From contig CAZYYW010000061.1 in NCBI GenBank assembly GCA_964651445.1, forward strand, positions 1-14,057: 14,057 nucleotides of DNA, read 5' to 3'. Shown here piece by piece: positions 1 to 5,692 of the stretch (the first letter of the stretch is position 1; each line of letters starts with the position of its first letter). The notes below the pieces were generated by a model. It ran no database searches. It saw nothing but the letters and a program-made list of their open reading frames with translations, and had not been told where the DNA came from. A program made the translations under genes and the position numbers. Source of the DNA: GCA-2746365 sp964651445. GTDB taxonomy: Bacteria; Pseudomonadota; Gammaproteobacteria; SZUA-229.

Positions 1-3
1 AAT

Positions 4-38
4 ATGTATAAAAAATCCGGCAGTTTCAAACACCAGTC
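4..38 (+). repeat. Direct repeat copy 1 (5' end of DUF1853 gene)
   Basis: 35 bases beginning at an ATG, matching 1141-1175 with three mismatches. The last 15 bases (TTTCAAACACCAGTC) are identical in the two copies. Together the copies bracket the toxin-antitoxin module. Confidence 0.8.
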
Positions 39-156
39 CTTTGATGATATTACCGATGTGTGCCGTTGGCATGGTGCTGGCTTCCTTTCTTCTTTCTACC
101 CGTGGCGTTTTGTGTCACGTCTTTTTCTTAAAAGCGTGTTTTTAGCCATGAAATAA
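4..156 (+). pseudogene. 50-codon stub starting like the DUF1853 gene
   Basis: An ATG-started frame of 50 codons. Its first residues, MYKKSGSFKHQS, closely match the start of the intact DUF1853 protein at 1141 (MYKTSGDFKHQS). After residue 12 the similarity stops, and the rest (ending FLKSVFLAMK) is not recognisable as that family. At DNA level 32 of 35 bases agree with 1141-1175. It is most simply the 5' remnant of a duplicated or disrupted DUF1853 gene left beside the toxin-antitoxin insertion. It may also be a short expressed peptide using the same start signals. Its upstream region lies outside the window, so a promoter cannot be judged. Confidence 0.55.
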
Positions 157-187
157 TGATTTTAAGGTGTTAATTGGTTTGTTTTAA

Positions 188-319
188 ACAGATATTGTTT
201 TGTTATTCAAAAGGTTGGGTAGGTGCGACCCCAGATTCGATATTCGCCAGACTCGATCGATCGCTAAGCTGAAAGAAATCTACAATACGACCCATCCGGC
301 AGCGCGATTGAAAAAATAA
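188..319 (+). pseudogene. Possible C-terminal remnant of an unidentified protein
   Basis: An open frame without an ATG, running from just after a TAA (185-187) to a TAA at 317-319. Its tail (RQTRSIAKLKEIYNTTHP, then AARLKK) has a protein-like composition, unlike the surrounding AT-rich sequence. It could be the 3' end of a gene whose body was lost when the toxin-antitoxin module arrived. I do not recognise the family. Chance openness is a real alternative, so confidence is low. Confidence 0.25.
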
Positions 320-338
320 AGCCCCCTATTAATGCCGC

Positions 339-374
339 ACTTTATAGCGTATTATTAACAACACGCTATAAAGT
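339..374. promoter_or_regulatory. Perfect 12-base inverted repeat, probable TA operator
   Basis: The arms ACTTTATAGCGT (339-350) and ACGCTATAAAGT (363-374) are perfectly complementary, separated by 12 bases, and end 18 bases before the antitoxin ATG. Antitoxins of the Phd/YefM type, alone or with their toxin, bind palindromes at their own promoter. Position and symmetry fit such an autorepression operator. The AT-rich sequence within it could also supply the -10 element. Confidence 0.75.
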
Positions 375-392
375 ACTTTAAAAGGTGTGATC

Positions 393-644
393 ATGATAAG
401 CATTACAGCAAACGAATTAAAAACAAAAGGTGTCTCCGTGGTAGAGACTGCACTGCAAGGTGGCGAAGAAGCGATCATCACCGTACGCGGTAAGGATAAG
501 TATGTGGTGATCGATATGAACAAATATAGCAAACTGCGAGAGTATGAACTGGAAATCGCTTTGCTAGAAGCCAAAGCGGATGTCAAAGCGGGGCGGGTTA
601 AACGTGAGAGCGTTACCGCGCACATGAAGCGAATCACAAAGTAA
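393..644 (+). CDS. Type II antitoxin, Phd/YefM family
   Basis: An 83-residue protein starting MISITANELKTKG. The N-terminal half has the Phd/YefM pattern: a short strand and helix, then VVETAL, an EEAIITVRGKDKYVVID core and a conserved Y-x-x-L after it. This fold dimerises and binds the operator. The C-terminal half (LEAKADVKAGRVKRES onward) is charged, helical and probably the toxin-wrapping tail. An in-frame GTG at 387 is possible, but the AGGTG at 382-386 has proper spacing only for the ATG at 393, so that start is chosen. The stop codon overlaps the toxin ATG by one base (TAATG), implying translational coupling. Family assignment is by pattern; the precise subfamily is uncertain. Confidence 0.9.
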   Translation: MISITANELKTKGVSVVETALQGGEEAIITVRGKDKYVVIDMNKYSKLREYELEIALLEAKADVKAGRVKRESVTAHMKRITK

Positions 645-919
645 TGGCCTATACGCTCCTGTATCCAGAGAGTTATATTAAACGAGCAAGAAAGTTTTTA
701 CGCATACACCCAGAGATACAAGGACAGTACCGTAAGACCCTTGAACTGCTGGAGCTTAATCCGAAGCATTCGTCCTTACGTCTGCACGACCTGGAAGGTC
801 GGCTAAAAGGCATGTCATCGGTATCCATCAACATGAGCTATCGCATCGTGCTGGAGTTTAAAATCAAAGGCAAAGAAATTACGCTCATCAATGTGGGTAA
901 CCACGACCAGGTTTATTAA
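644..919 (+). CDS. Type II toxin, RelE/ParE superfamily (YafQ-like)
   Basis: A 91-residue basic protein with the compact RelE/ParE layout. Two N-terminal helices (ESYIKRARKFLRIHPEIQGQYRKTLELL) are followed by beta strands carrying LRLHDLEGRLKG, SYRIVLEF and ITLINVGNHDQVY. The L-x-x-H-x-L-x-G-x-x-x-G segment and the C-terminal NVGNHDQVY resemble YafQ/RelE-type ribosome-dependent mRNA interferases, which cut mRNA in the ribosomal A site. The His residues near 48 and 87 are candidate catalytic residues. The start overlaps the antitoxin stop by one base. Cleavage activity is inferred from family; a ParE-like gyrase poison is the main alternative. Confidence 0.88.
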   Translation: MAYTLLYPESYIKRARKFLRIHPEIQGQYRKTLELLELNPKHSSLRLHDLEGRLKGMSSVSINMSYRIVLEFKIKGKEITLINVGNHDQVY

Positions 920-1127
920 TCCAAGAAAGGGCAACACCTGTGAAAAGCCTACAAGTATTGGGTAATCCCTTTCTGTAACTCAATCAAGTTTAAACGACAA
1001 ATTTCATTAAGCTCTAGCAGACCATCGCTTCGACGCGAGACAACAGGTGGTATCTGACCGTCAGTGTCAGCTAACTAAATTACCATGTTTGAGAGATACA
1101 AGAGGTGCCCTAAAGCAGCTCTATTAA
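920..1127. other. Gene-free spacer between toxin and DUF1853 gene
   Basis: No credible coding frame. AGAAAGGG (924-931) and CCCTTTCT (967-974) are complementary with a 35-base loop and no following T-run, so this is at best a weak structure after the toxin gene. No integron attC core or insertion-sequence terminus was seen. Confidence 0.4.
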
Positions 1128-1133
1128 TATAAT
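1128..1133 (+). promoter_or_regulatory. Consensus -10 box close to the DUF1853 start
   Basis: A perfect TATAAT lies with only 7 bases between it and the ATG at 1141. Transcription would then start at or next to the initiation codon, giving a leaderless or nearly leaderless mRNA. No clear -35 hexamer stands 17 bases upstream, and there is no Shine-Dalgarno sequence. Confidence 0.45.
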
Positions 1134-1140
1134 CAAGATT

Positions 1141-1175
1141 ATGTATAAAACATCCGGCGATTTCAAACACCAGTC
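1141..1175 (+). repeat. Direct repeat copy 2 (5' end of intact DUF1853 gene)
   Basis: The partner of 4-38, with 32 of 35 bases identical. It covers the first 11 or so codons of the DUF1853 gene. Confidence 0.8.
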
Positions 1176-2055
1176 AGTGCGCGATTTAGCGTGGGCAATT
1201 TCAAGCCCGCCGCTTATCTCACATTTATCGACGCCCTGTGTCTGGCCAAAAAGCGAATGGTTTGAGCAAGTATATAGTGAGTCTTTACCGTGGTTGTGTA
1301 GCGTAGATGATAATCCGGCAGAGCTTGAAGCCTTGCTGTTTTCCCAAAAAGACCGGCGGCTGGGCAAGTATTTTGAGACATTGTGGTATTTTTGGCTGAG
1401 CCAGCATTCGCGTTACGACATTATCGAGCATAACTTGCAGGTGATTATTGATGGTCAGACCTTGGGTGAAATGGACTTTATCGTGTTGGATAAACAGACT
1501 GGCAAGACCTTGCATTGGGAAGTTGCGGTAAAATTTTATCTGGGTACCGGCGATACGGCTGAAATGAACCACTGGCATGGCCCTGCTTTGCGTGACCGTT
1601 TGGACATTAAAGTTGAACACCTGCTGGCGCGTCAAAGTGTATTCAGTCAAACGCCGAGAGTACAGCAATGGTTGCAGCAGCGCGGCATCCTGATTGATGG
1701 CTGCGCTGTTATTCTGAAGGGGCGCTTATATTATCCGTGGCCGGCGAATACTGGCTGGCAGGAAACCCCTGAGATGGTGTCGCCAACACAATGTGCGCGT
1801 CAACATTTGCGAAGCTGGTGGTTAAGTGCCGATCAATTTGACGAAGTATTTGATGGAGATGAAGAATTCCTGCCTTTGATTAAAACGGGATGGATGGAAA
1901 GAATTCCGACAGCAAGTGTAAAGAATTCCTATACTAAAAGCCTTATTTTTGAGACTGTATCGAATAATAAGATGCGACTCCCCTTGCACCTCTCCCTTTG
2001 TAAGCCTTTCGGTATAGGGGGTCGGCTGTTTTTAACCGGGTTAAATTGGCCTTGA
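1141..2055 (+). CDS. DUF1853 family protein
   Basis: A 304-residue protein that I recognise as DUF1853, a family of unknown function found in Proteobacteria. Characteristic segments are RLGKYFETLWYFWL (73-86), TLGEMDFIVLD (107-117), HWEVAVKFYLG (125-135) and GPALRDRLDIKVEHLL (147-162). The acidic and basic residues in GEMDF (E110, D112) and EVAVK (E127, K131), following strands, are reminiscent of a PD-(D/E)XK nuclease-like core. That is my inference, and the spacing is not the classical E-x-K. The length is about what I expect for the family, and the C-terminus (FLTGLNWP) looks like a natural end, so the gene appears intact. A Fur-family gene follows on the same strand. Confidence 0.82.
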   Translation: MYKTSGDFKHQSVRDLAWAISSPPLISHLSTPCVWPKSEWFEQVYSESLPWLCSVDDNPAELEALLFSQKDRRLGKYFETLWYFWLSQHSRYDIIEHNLQVIIDGQTLGEMDFIVLDKQTGKTLHWEVAVKFYLGTGDTAEMNHWHGPALRDRLDIKVEHLLARQSVFSQTPRVQQWLQQRGILIDGCAVILKGRLYYPWPANTGWQETPEMVSPTQCARQHLRSWWLSADQFDEVFDGDEEFLPLIKTGWMERIPTASVKNSYTKSLIFETVSNNKMRLPLHLSLCKPFGIGGRLFLTGLNWP

Positions 2056-2107
2056 AAGCAACATGACATATTTACAGGTTCGCCCTTTCTTTTTTAGTAA
2101 AAATGGT

Positions 2108-2113
2108 TATAAT
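2108..2113 (+). promoter_or_regulatory. Consensus -10 box next to the Fur-family start
   Basis: A perfect TATAAT with six bases between it and the ATG at 2120. As at the DUF1853 gene, this predicts a leaderless or very short-leader transcript. The -35 position (about 2085-2090) is pyrimidine-rich and not consensus. The box also argues against the upstream in-frame ATG at 2063, which would lie before this promoter. Confidence 0.45.
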
Positions 2114-2119
2114 CTACGC

Positions 2120-2548
2120 ATGAATAGATTAAGCATTAATTTTCCACTCGAGCGTAGCGGTGTTGTTTCTCTGCTACAGCAATTTAAAATTTCACCTACC
2201 CGCCAGCGTGTAGAGATTGCGGAGTTTTTATTTCAGCGACCTCAGCACCTGTCAGCAGAAAAAATTCTTGAAGGTGTGACGTGCGAGGGCAAACGTGTTT
2301 CACGCGCGACGGTGTACAACACCATGGGTTTGTTTTCCCGCAAAGGCGTTGTGCGTGAAGTGCTGATTGATAGAGAGCGTGTTTTTTACGATTCCAACCC
2401 GGAGGCGCATCAGCATTTGTACAATGTGGAAACCGGTGAGTTAACCGATGTTTATGATGCTGAGATTGACCTGGTGTCCGACCCAGAACTTCCTGAAGGT
2501 TTAAAAATAATCGATACGGATATAGTGTATCGGGTGGCATCGAGCTAA
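2120..2548 (+). CDS. Fur-family transcriptional regulator (Irr/PerR-like)
   Basis: A 142-residue metal- or heme-responsive regulator. The N-terminal winged helix contains ISPTRQRVEIAEFL (24-37) and the recognition-helix segment VSRATVYNTMGLFSRKGVVREV (60-81). The C-terminal dimer domain has VFYDSNPEAHQHLYN (88-102). H43, and H97 with H99 (the HQH motif), are candidate metal or heme ligands. No CxxC pair is present and the only cysteine is C55, so the structural zinc site of classical Fur is absent; this resembles Irr-type proteins. The start at 2120 gives the usual family length; an in-frame ATG at 2063 would add 19 residues unlike the family. A plausible target is the inverted repeat at 5521-5535. 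Family certain, subclass inferred. Confidence 0.88.
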   Translation: MNRLSINFPLERSGVVSLLQQFKISPTRQRVEIAEFLFQRPQHLSAEKILEGVTCEGKRVSRATVYNTMGLFSRKGVVREVLIDRERVFYDSNPEAHQHLYNVETGELTDVYDAEIDLVSDPELPEGLKIIDTDIVYRVASS

Positions 2549-2646
2549 TAACTGAAATAAAGCGATTGCTTTATTGTTCCAGTACGCTAGTAAAAGCTAC
2601 CGCATCCTGCTCTCGCCCCTTACCTACGTCCATGTAGGCAAAACTA

Positions 2647-2661
2647 TGCACTTTCAGTGCA
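2647..2661. repeat. ACTTTCAGT hairpin 1
   Basis: The stem TGCACT/AGTGCA (six pairs) closes a TTC triloop. It shares the nine-base centre ACTTTCAGT with two hairpins about 200 bases downstream, but has a different outer stem. Confidence 0.55.
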
Positions 2662-2689
2662 AGGCTTAGCTGCTACACAATTAAAATTA

Positions 2690-2767
2690 GACACAGAGAC
2701 CACAGAGGTCACAGAGAAAAGCAAACAGATTTGAATAAAACTCTGTGACCTCAGTGTTCTCTGTGTC
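2690..2767. repeat. CACAGAG-type long inverted repeat, copy 1
   Basis: The 27-base arms 2690-2716 and 2741-2767 are inverted complements at 25 of 27 positions, with a 24-base loop. The left arm consists of three 9-base units, GA+CACAGAG, AC+CACAGAG and GT+CACAGAG. The right arm is three units of CTCTGTG plus two bases, with one unit altered. The left arm is identical to 12553-12579. This suggests a dispersed, non-coding, MITE- or REP-like element. There is no transposase nearby. Confidence 0.85.
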
Positions 2768-2837
2768 GAAAAAAATTGTAGGGCATGTTCTGGTGACTAA
2801 AATACAGGATAATGTTAGCTTTAAAGACACAATCCAC

Positions 2838-2854
2838 AGCGACTTTCAGTCGCT
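2838..2854. repeat. ACTTTCAGT hairpin 2
   Basis: A perfect seven-pair stem AGCGACT/AGTCGCT around a TTC triloop. The core is the same as in hairpins 1 and 3, while the stem bases differ in a compensated way (GCGAC/GTCGC in place of GCAC/GTGC). Confidence 0.55.
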
Positions 2855-2865
2855 ATTAATCCAAC

Positions 2866-2886
2866 CTATGTACTTTCAGTGCATAG
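2866..2886. repeat. ACTTTCAGT hairpin 3
   Basis: A nine-pair stem (2866-2874 with 2878-2886), including one G-T wobble, around a TTC triloop. It begins 12 bases after hairpin 2. Confidence 0.55.
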
Positions 2887-2914
2887 TCGTTGAGTTTTAG
2901 CGGGTCTTCTACAT

Positions 2915-2954
2915 AAAAAAGCCGGCATATACTTTGTATGTGTCGGCTTTTTTT
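2915..2954. terminator. Bidirectional intrinsic terminator
   Basis: The stem (2921-2932 with 2936-2947) has GCCG/CGGC at its base, two G-T wobbles and a TTT loop. It is preceded by six A and followed by seven T, so it can act on both strands. It lies at the 3' ends of the convergent DUF3501 operon (minus strand) and the Fur-side transcription (plus strand). Confidence 0.85.
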
Positions 2955-2993
2955 CGGGTATGTATTTTTGTCGCTGTAATGTGTAACGGTTAC

Positions 2994-3578
2994 TCAGCTC
3001 AGGTCACTGGCCAATGACTGGCGAATATTGTCAGCAATCGGGTTGACGACGGCTTGGTAGTTTTCGTGGTCTACGCCAGCGGAAATGGCAGCGCCATCTT
3101 TTACAGCCTTAACCATTTGGTCATCAAGTTCATACCGCATAAAGTGTACCGCTGAGGTTTTGACTTCAGTACTGCGCTCTAGGTCTTCATCGGCGATAGC
3201 AAAAATTTTATCGAAACCGGCTACCTGCATCCACGCTTTGTCTTCAATACCGATAAGACGAGTCAGTTGAAGTTGGCGTTCTTCAACATCAGGGTACTGA
3301 ATTAGCATAGTGGCTTTCCAGTTTGTGCCATCGGGAATCAGTGGGTTGTAGGCGGCGAGTTCTTCCTCGATGCCAGCGGCTTCAAATACTTTTTCGGCTT
3401 TCAGCATTTCCTGTACTTGGTACTGCATGATTAGCCTGTCTTCAAATGACAGCATAACGTTTTCGCCCAGTTCCAGTCGGCGATTTTCTTTATGCGCAAT
3501 TATTTTCTTGCGATATTCGCCGCGCATGGCGGAATATTCTTCAAGGCTGTACAGGTCTTCTCGTGTTAGTTTTTGCAT
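2994..3578 (-). CDS. DUF3501 family protein
   Basis: A 194-residue soluble protein starting MQKLTREDLYSLEEYSAMR. I recognise the DUF3501 pattern: RxEYRKKIIAHKENRR near the N-terminus, an ENVMLSFEDRLIMQYQVQEMLKAE helix (39-62), and YNPLIPDGTNWKATMLI in the middle. Its function is unknown. It has no cysteines and no membrane segment. It is the last gene of the operon, 21 bases after the Fe-S gene, and in my recollection the family usually accompanies that Fe-S protein and a rubrerythrin. It may be an assembly or partner subunit of the Fe-S protein, which is inference from context. Confidence 0.85.
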   Translation of the reverse strand: MQKLTREDLYSLEEYSAMRGEYRKKIIAHKENRRLELGENVMLSFEDRLIMQYQVQEMLKAEKVFEAAGIEEELAAYNPLIPDGTNWKATMLIQYPDVEERQLQLTRLIGIEDKAWMQVAGFDKIFAIADEDLERSTEVKTSAVHFMRYELDDQMVKAVKDGAAISAGVDHENYQAVVNPIADNIRQSLASDLS

Positions 3579-3599
3579 AGGGAATTTTTCAATGTTGGG

Positions 3600-4928
3600 T
3601 TAAATGTCGTAAGCTTTTCGCATCAATGAGATAGGGTGTATTGGTTTTGAGCCATCGGATAAGCCGGCTTCAATATGGTGCCCAGCCATGGCGCAGTCAC
3701 TAGTGTAGACGTCAGCCTGTTGCTGTTTTACTTTGTTCACAACAGGTTTACAGATTTTCATCGCGGTGTCGTGAAACTCACTTTTGAAGGTATAAGTGCC
3801 GTCGTGACCCGAGCAGCGTTCGATTGGCAGTACTTCGGTTTCTGGGATTAGCTGCAGCACGTCGCGGGTTTTCATGCCGATGCGTTGCACTCGCTGGTGA
3901 CAGGCAACGTGATATGAAATTTTACCCAGCGGTTGTTTGAAATCGGTGTTCAGCTTACCCGCCTTGTTACGCAGCATCAAATATTCAAAGGGGTCAAACA
4001 TCGCTTTTTGCACTTTGATAACATCGGCTTCATTGGGGAACATTAATGGCAGTTCCTGTTTGAACATTAACGTGCAGGAGGGAACGGGGGTCACAATGTC
4101 CCAGCCTTCATCCACCAACTGTGCAAGAATTTTTATGTTGGCATCTTTTGCCCGGGTCACGGCGTCAAGGTCGCCAAGTTCCAGTTTCGGCATACCGCAG
4201 CACTGTGTGTCCTGCACTAATTGAACCTGGATGTTATTGTGCTCAAAAACCTTAATCAGATCCTCGCCGATTTGTGGTTCGTTATAGTTGCCATAACAGG
4301 TGCTAAACAGCGCTATTTTACCGCTGGTGGTTTCAGTGGCTTCAACGCTAACGACAGCGGCATTGCGCTGCTTGTCACGTTTGAGCAAGGTATTCGAGTG
4401 GTATTTTGGCAGCAGAGAGTCGGCATGAATGCCCAGTGTTTTGTCGAGCAATTTTCGGCTCAGTTTATTGCTGTTGACCGCATTAACGGTTTGCGTAATC
4501 ACCGGAATAGAGGCGAGCTTGCCGAGTGTGTCTGTAGACGTCATCAGCCGGTCACGTACTTTGACATCGCCTTTTTTGAATTTAATGGCTTTGGCGCGCA
4601 GCATTAAATGTGGGAAATCTACATTCCATTCGTGTGGTGGTACATAAGGGCATTTGACGAGATAACACAGGTCACACATAAAGCAGTGGTCGATAACTTT
4701 CCAGTAATCTTCTTTGGCAACACCATCAACTTCCAGAGTTTCCGATTCATCGACCAGATCAAACAGCGTGGGGAATGAGCCGCATAAGCTGACGCAGCGG
4801 CGGCATCCGTGGCATATATCGAAAACCCTCTCAAGCTCGGAAAACAAACTGTTTTCGTCCCAGAATTCGGCAGTGTCCTGACCCAGTGGGTGTCGGGTAG
4901 GGGCTTCTAAACTTCCTTCTCTTGGCAT
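3600..4928 (-). CDS. Two-[4Fe-4S] CCG-domain protein (GlpC/HdrD-like)
   Basis: A 442-residue iron-sulfur protein. Two ferredoxin-type motifs lie near the N-terminus: CHGCRRCVSLC (C39, C42, C45, C49) and CFMCDLCYLVKCP (C82, C85, C88, C93). Two CCG-like domains follow, the first with C211 and CC at 243-244, the second with C343, CSG at 372-374 and C412. The second domain has serine where classical members have a second cysteine, which may be normal for this subgroup. Such modules pass electrons between quinones, flavoproteins and thiols, as in GlpC or heterodisulfide reductase subunit D. Here it sits between rubrerythrin and DUF3501, so an electron donor to rubrerythrin is plausible but unproven. 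No membrane segment is apparent. Confidence 0.9.
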   Translation of the reverse strand: MPREGSLEAPTRHPLGQDTAEFWDENSLFSELERVFDICHGCRRCVSLCGSFPTLFDLVDESETLEVDGVAKEDYWKVIDHCFMCDLCYLVKCPYVPPHEWNVDFPHLMLRAKAIKFKKGDVKVRDRLMTSTDTLGKLASIPVITQTVNAVNSNKLSRKLLDKTLGIHADSLLPKYHSNTLLKRDKQRNAAVVSVEATETTSGKIALFSTCYGNYNEPQIGEDLIKVFEHNNIQVQLVQDTQCCGMPKLELGDLDAVTRAKDANIKILAQLVDEGWDIVTPVPSCTLMFKQELPLMFPNEADVIKVQKAMFDPFEYLMLRNKAGKLNTDFKQPLGKISYHVACHQRVQRIGMKTRDVLQLIPETEVLPIERCSGHDGTYTFKSEFHDTAMKICKPVVNKVKQQQADVYTSDCAMAGHHIEAGLSDGSKPIHPISLMRKAYDI

Positions 4929-4972
4929 GATTATCTCGTTCAGTACTGGTGTGTTAATCCGCGTTACATAAT

Positions 4973-5007
4973 AAAAAGGCCGACCTGATTCAAGCCTGGC
5001 CGGCCTT
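4973..5007 (-). terminator. Intra-operon terminator after rubrerythrin
   Basis: The arms 4976-4985 and 4998-5007 (AAGGCCG...CGGCCTT, one mismatch) are followed on the minus strand by a run of five T. Lying between rubrerythrin and the Fe-S gene, it probably allows partial read-through, so that rubrerythrin mRNA exceeds that of the downstream genes. Confidence 0.75.
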
Positions 5008-5043
5008 GTTTCCTGATGGTTTAGCCATTACTGGCGACCGTCA

Positions 5044-5460
5044 TTAGTCCATATTGTCTAATGCTTTTTGGAAACGATTTGCGTGTGAACGCTCTGCTTT
5101 GGCAAGGGTTTCAAACCAGTCAGCAATCTCGTCAAACGCTTCGTCGCGAGCTGTTTTCGCCATGCCTGGGTACATATCAGTGTACTCGTGGGTTTCGCCG
5201 GCAATAGACGCTTTCAGATTGTCATTAGTGCTGCCGATTGGTAAACCTGTAGCTGGGTCGCCCGTTTCTTCAAGGTATTCCAGATGGCCATGTGCATGAC
5301 CCGTTTCGCCTTCAGCCGTTGAGCGGAAAACGGCAGAAATATCATTGTAGCCCTCTACGTCAGCTTTAGCTGCAAAGTAAAGGTAGCGGCGGTTAGCCTG
5401 AGATTCACCCGAAAAGGCATCTTTTAGATTTTGTTCTGTTTTACTATCTTTTAAGCCCAT
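5044..5460 (-). CDS. Rubrerythrin (di-iron domain only)
   Basis: A 138-residue four-helix-bundle di-iron protein. Candidate ligands are E19 (SGES), E52 and H55 (GETGH), E89 and E92 (GETHEY), and E123 and H126 (AERSH), matching the duplicated E-x-x-H pattern of the family. Rubrerythrins reduce hydrogen peroxide. This form has no C-terminal rubredoxin domain and no cysteine at all, so electrons must come from a separate protein. The Fe-S protein downstream, or the divergent flavoprotein, are candidates. The start is supported by GGAGAGATGAG directly before the ATG. It is the first gene of the three-gene minus-strand operon. Confidence 0.93.
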   Translation of the reverse strand: MGLKDSKTEQNLKDAFSGESQANRRYLYFAAKADVEGYNDISAVFRSTAEGETGHAHGHLEYLEETGDPATGLPIGSTNDNLKASIAGETHEYTDMYPGMAKTARDEAFDEIADWFETLAKAERSHANRFQKALDNMD

Positions 5461-5520
5461 CTCATCTCTCCAAATTTGGGGTTAGTATAAAAAGCGGTAC
5501 AAGTCTACACTACTTTATTG

Positions 5521-5535
5521 TTAGACTAATTCTAA
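5521..5535. promoter_or_regulatory. Inverted repeat over the rbr -10 box, Irr/Fur-type operator
   Basis: TTAGA and TCTAA arms with a five-base centre (TTAGACTAATTCTAA) overlap the -10 box at 5529-5534. From memory this resembles TTTAGAA/TTCTAAA iron-control boxes bound by Irr in Alphaproteobacteria. The location would give repression. The Fur-family regulator 3 kb away is the obvious candidate binder. Confidence 0.5.
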
Positions 5536-5557
5536 ATTTATAGGACTGTCATGTCAA
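5529..5557 (-). promoter_or_regulatory. Sigma-70 promoter of the rubrerythrin operon
   Basis: On the minus strand TTGACA (5552-5557, perfect) and TAGAAT (5529-5534, five of six) are separated by exactly 17 bases. Transcription would begin near 5522 and give a leader of about 60 bases before the rubrerythrin ATG. Confidence 0.8.
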
Positions 5558-5692
5558 GCGAGAAGTTGCTAGCCAAAGGCAATTTACCGGCTTATTTTAT
5601 GGTTTGCGTAGCGGTTAAGCCTTTTTAGGGTGTATTGCTATCGACAATAACTTATCATGCGGGTTTGGTAAGTCGTTTATTGAGGTTGAGCT

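Larger units (their letters stand above)
2549..2914. other. Gene-free, hairpin-rich intergenic region
   Basis: No coding frame is supported. The stretch holds a 5-bp hairpin CCTAC/GTAGG (2623-2627 with 2634-2638), three small hairpins with the ACTTTCAGT core, and one CACAGAG-type long inverted repeat, all listed separately. It lies between convergent genes, a usual location for dispersed palindromic elements. Confidence 0.7.

Noticed and set aside
920..1140. Integron attC site or IS terminus beside the TA module
   Set aside because: No paired GTTRRRY/RYYYAAC cores and no terminal inverted repeats with target duplication were found.
2063..2119. Upstream ATG at 2063 as the start of the Fur-family gene
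   Set aside because: It would add 19 residues unlike the family and would place the start upstream of the TATAAT at 2108-2113; ATG 2120 gives the usual length.
2690..2767. CRISPR-like tandem units (CACAGAG repeated)
   Set aside because: Units are nine bases with no spacers, the two arms are inverted to each other, and there are no cas genes.
5589..5626. GGCTTA/TAAGCC stem with T-run upstream of the flavoprotein gene as an attenuator
   Set aside because: Only six pairs with a 21-base loop and no leader peptide; no support beyond chance.
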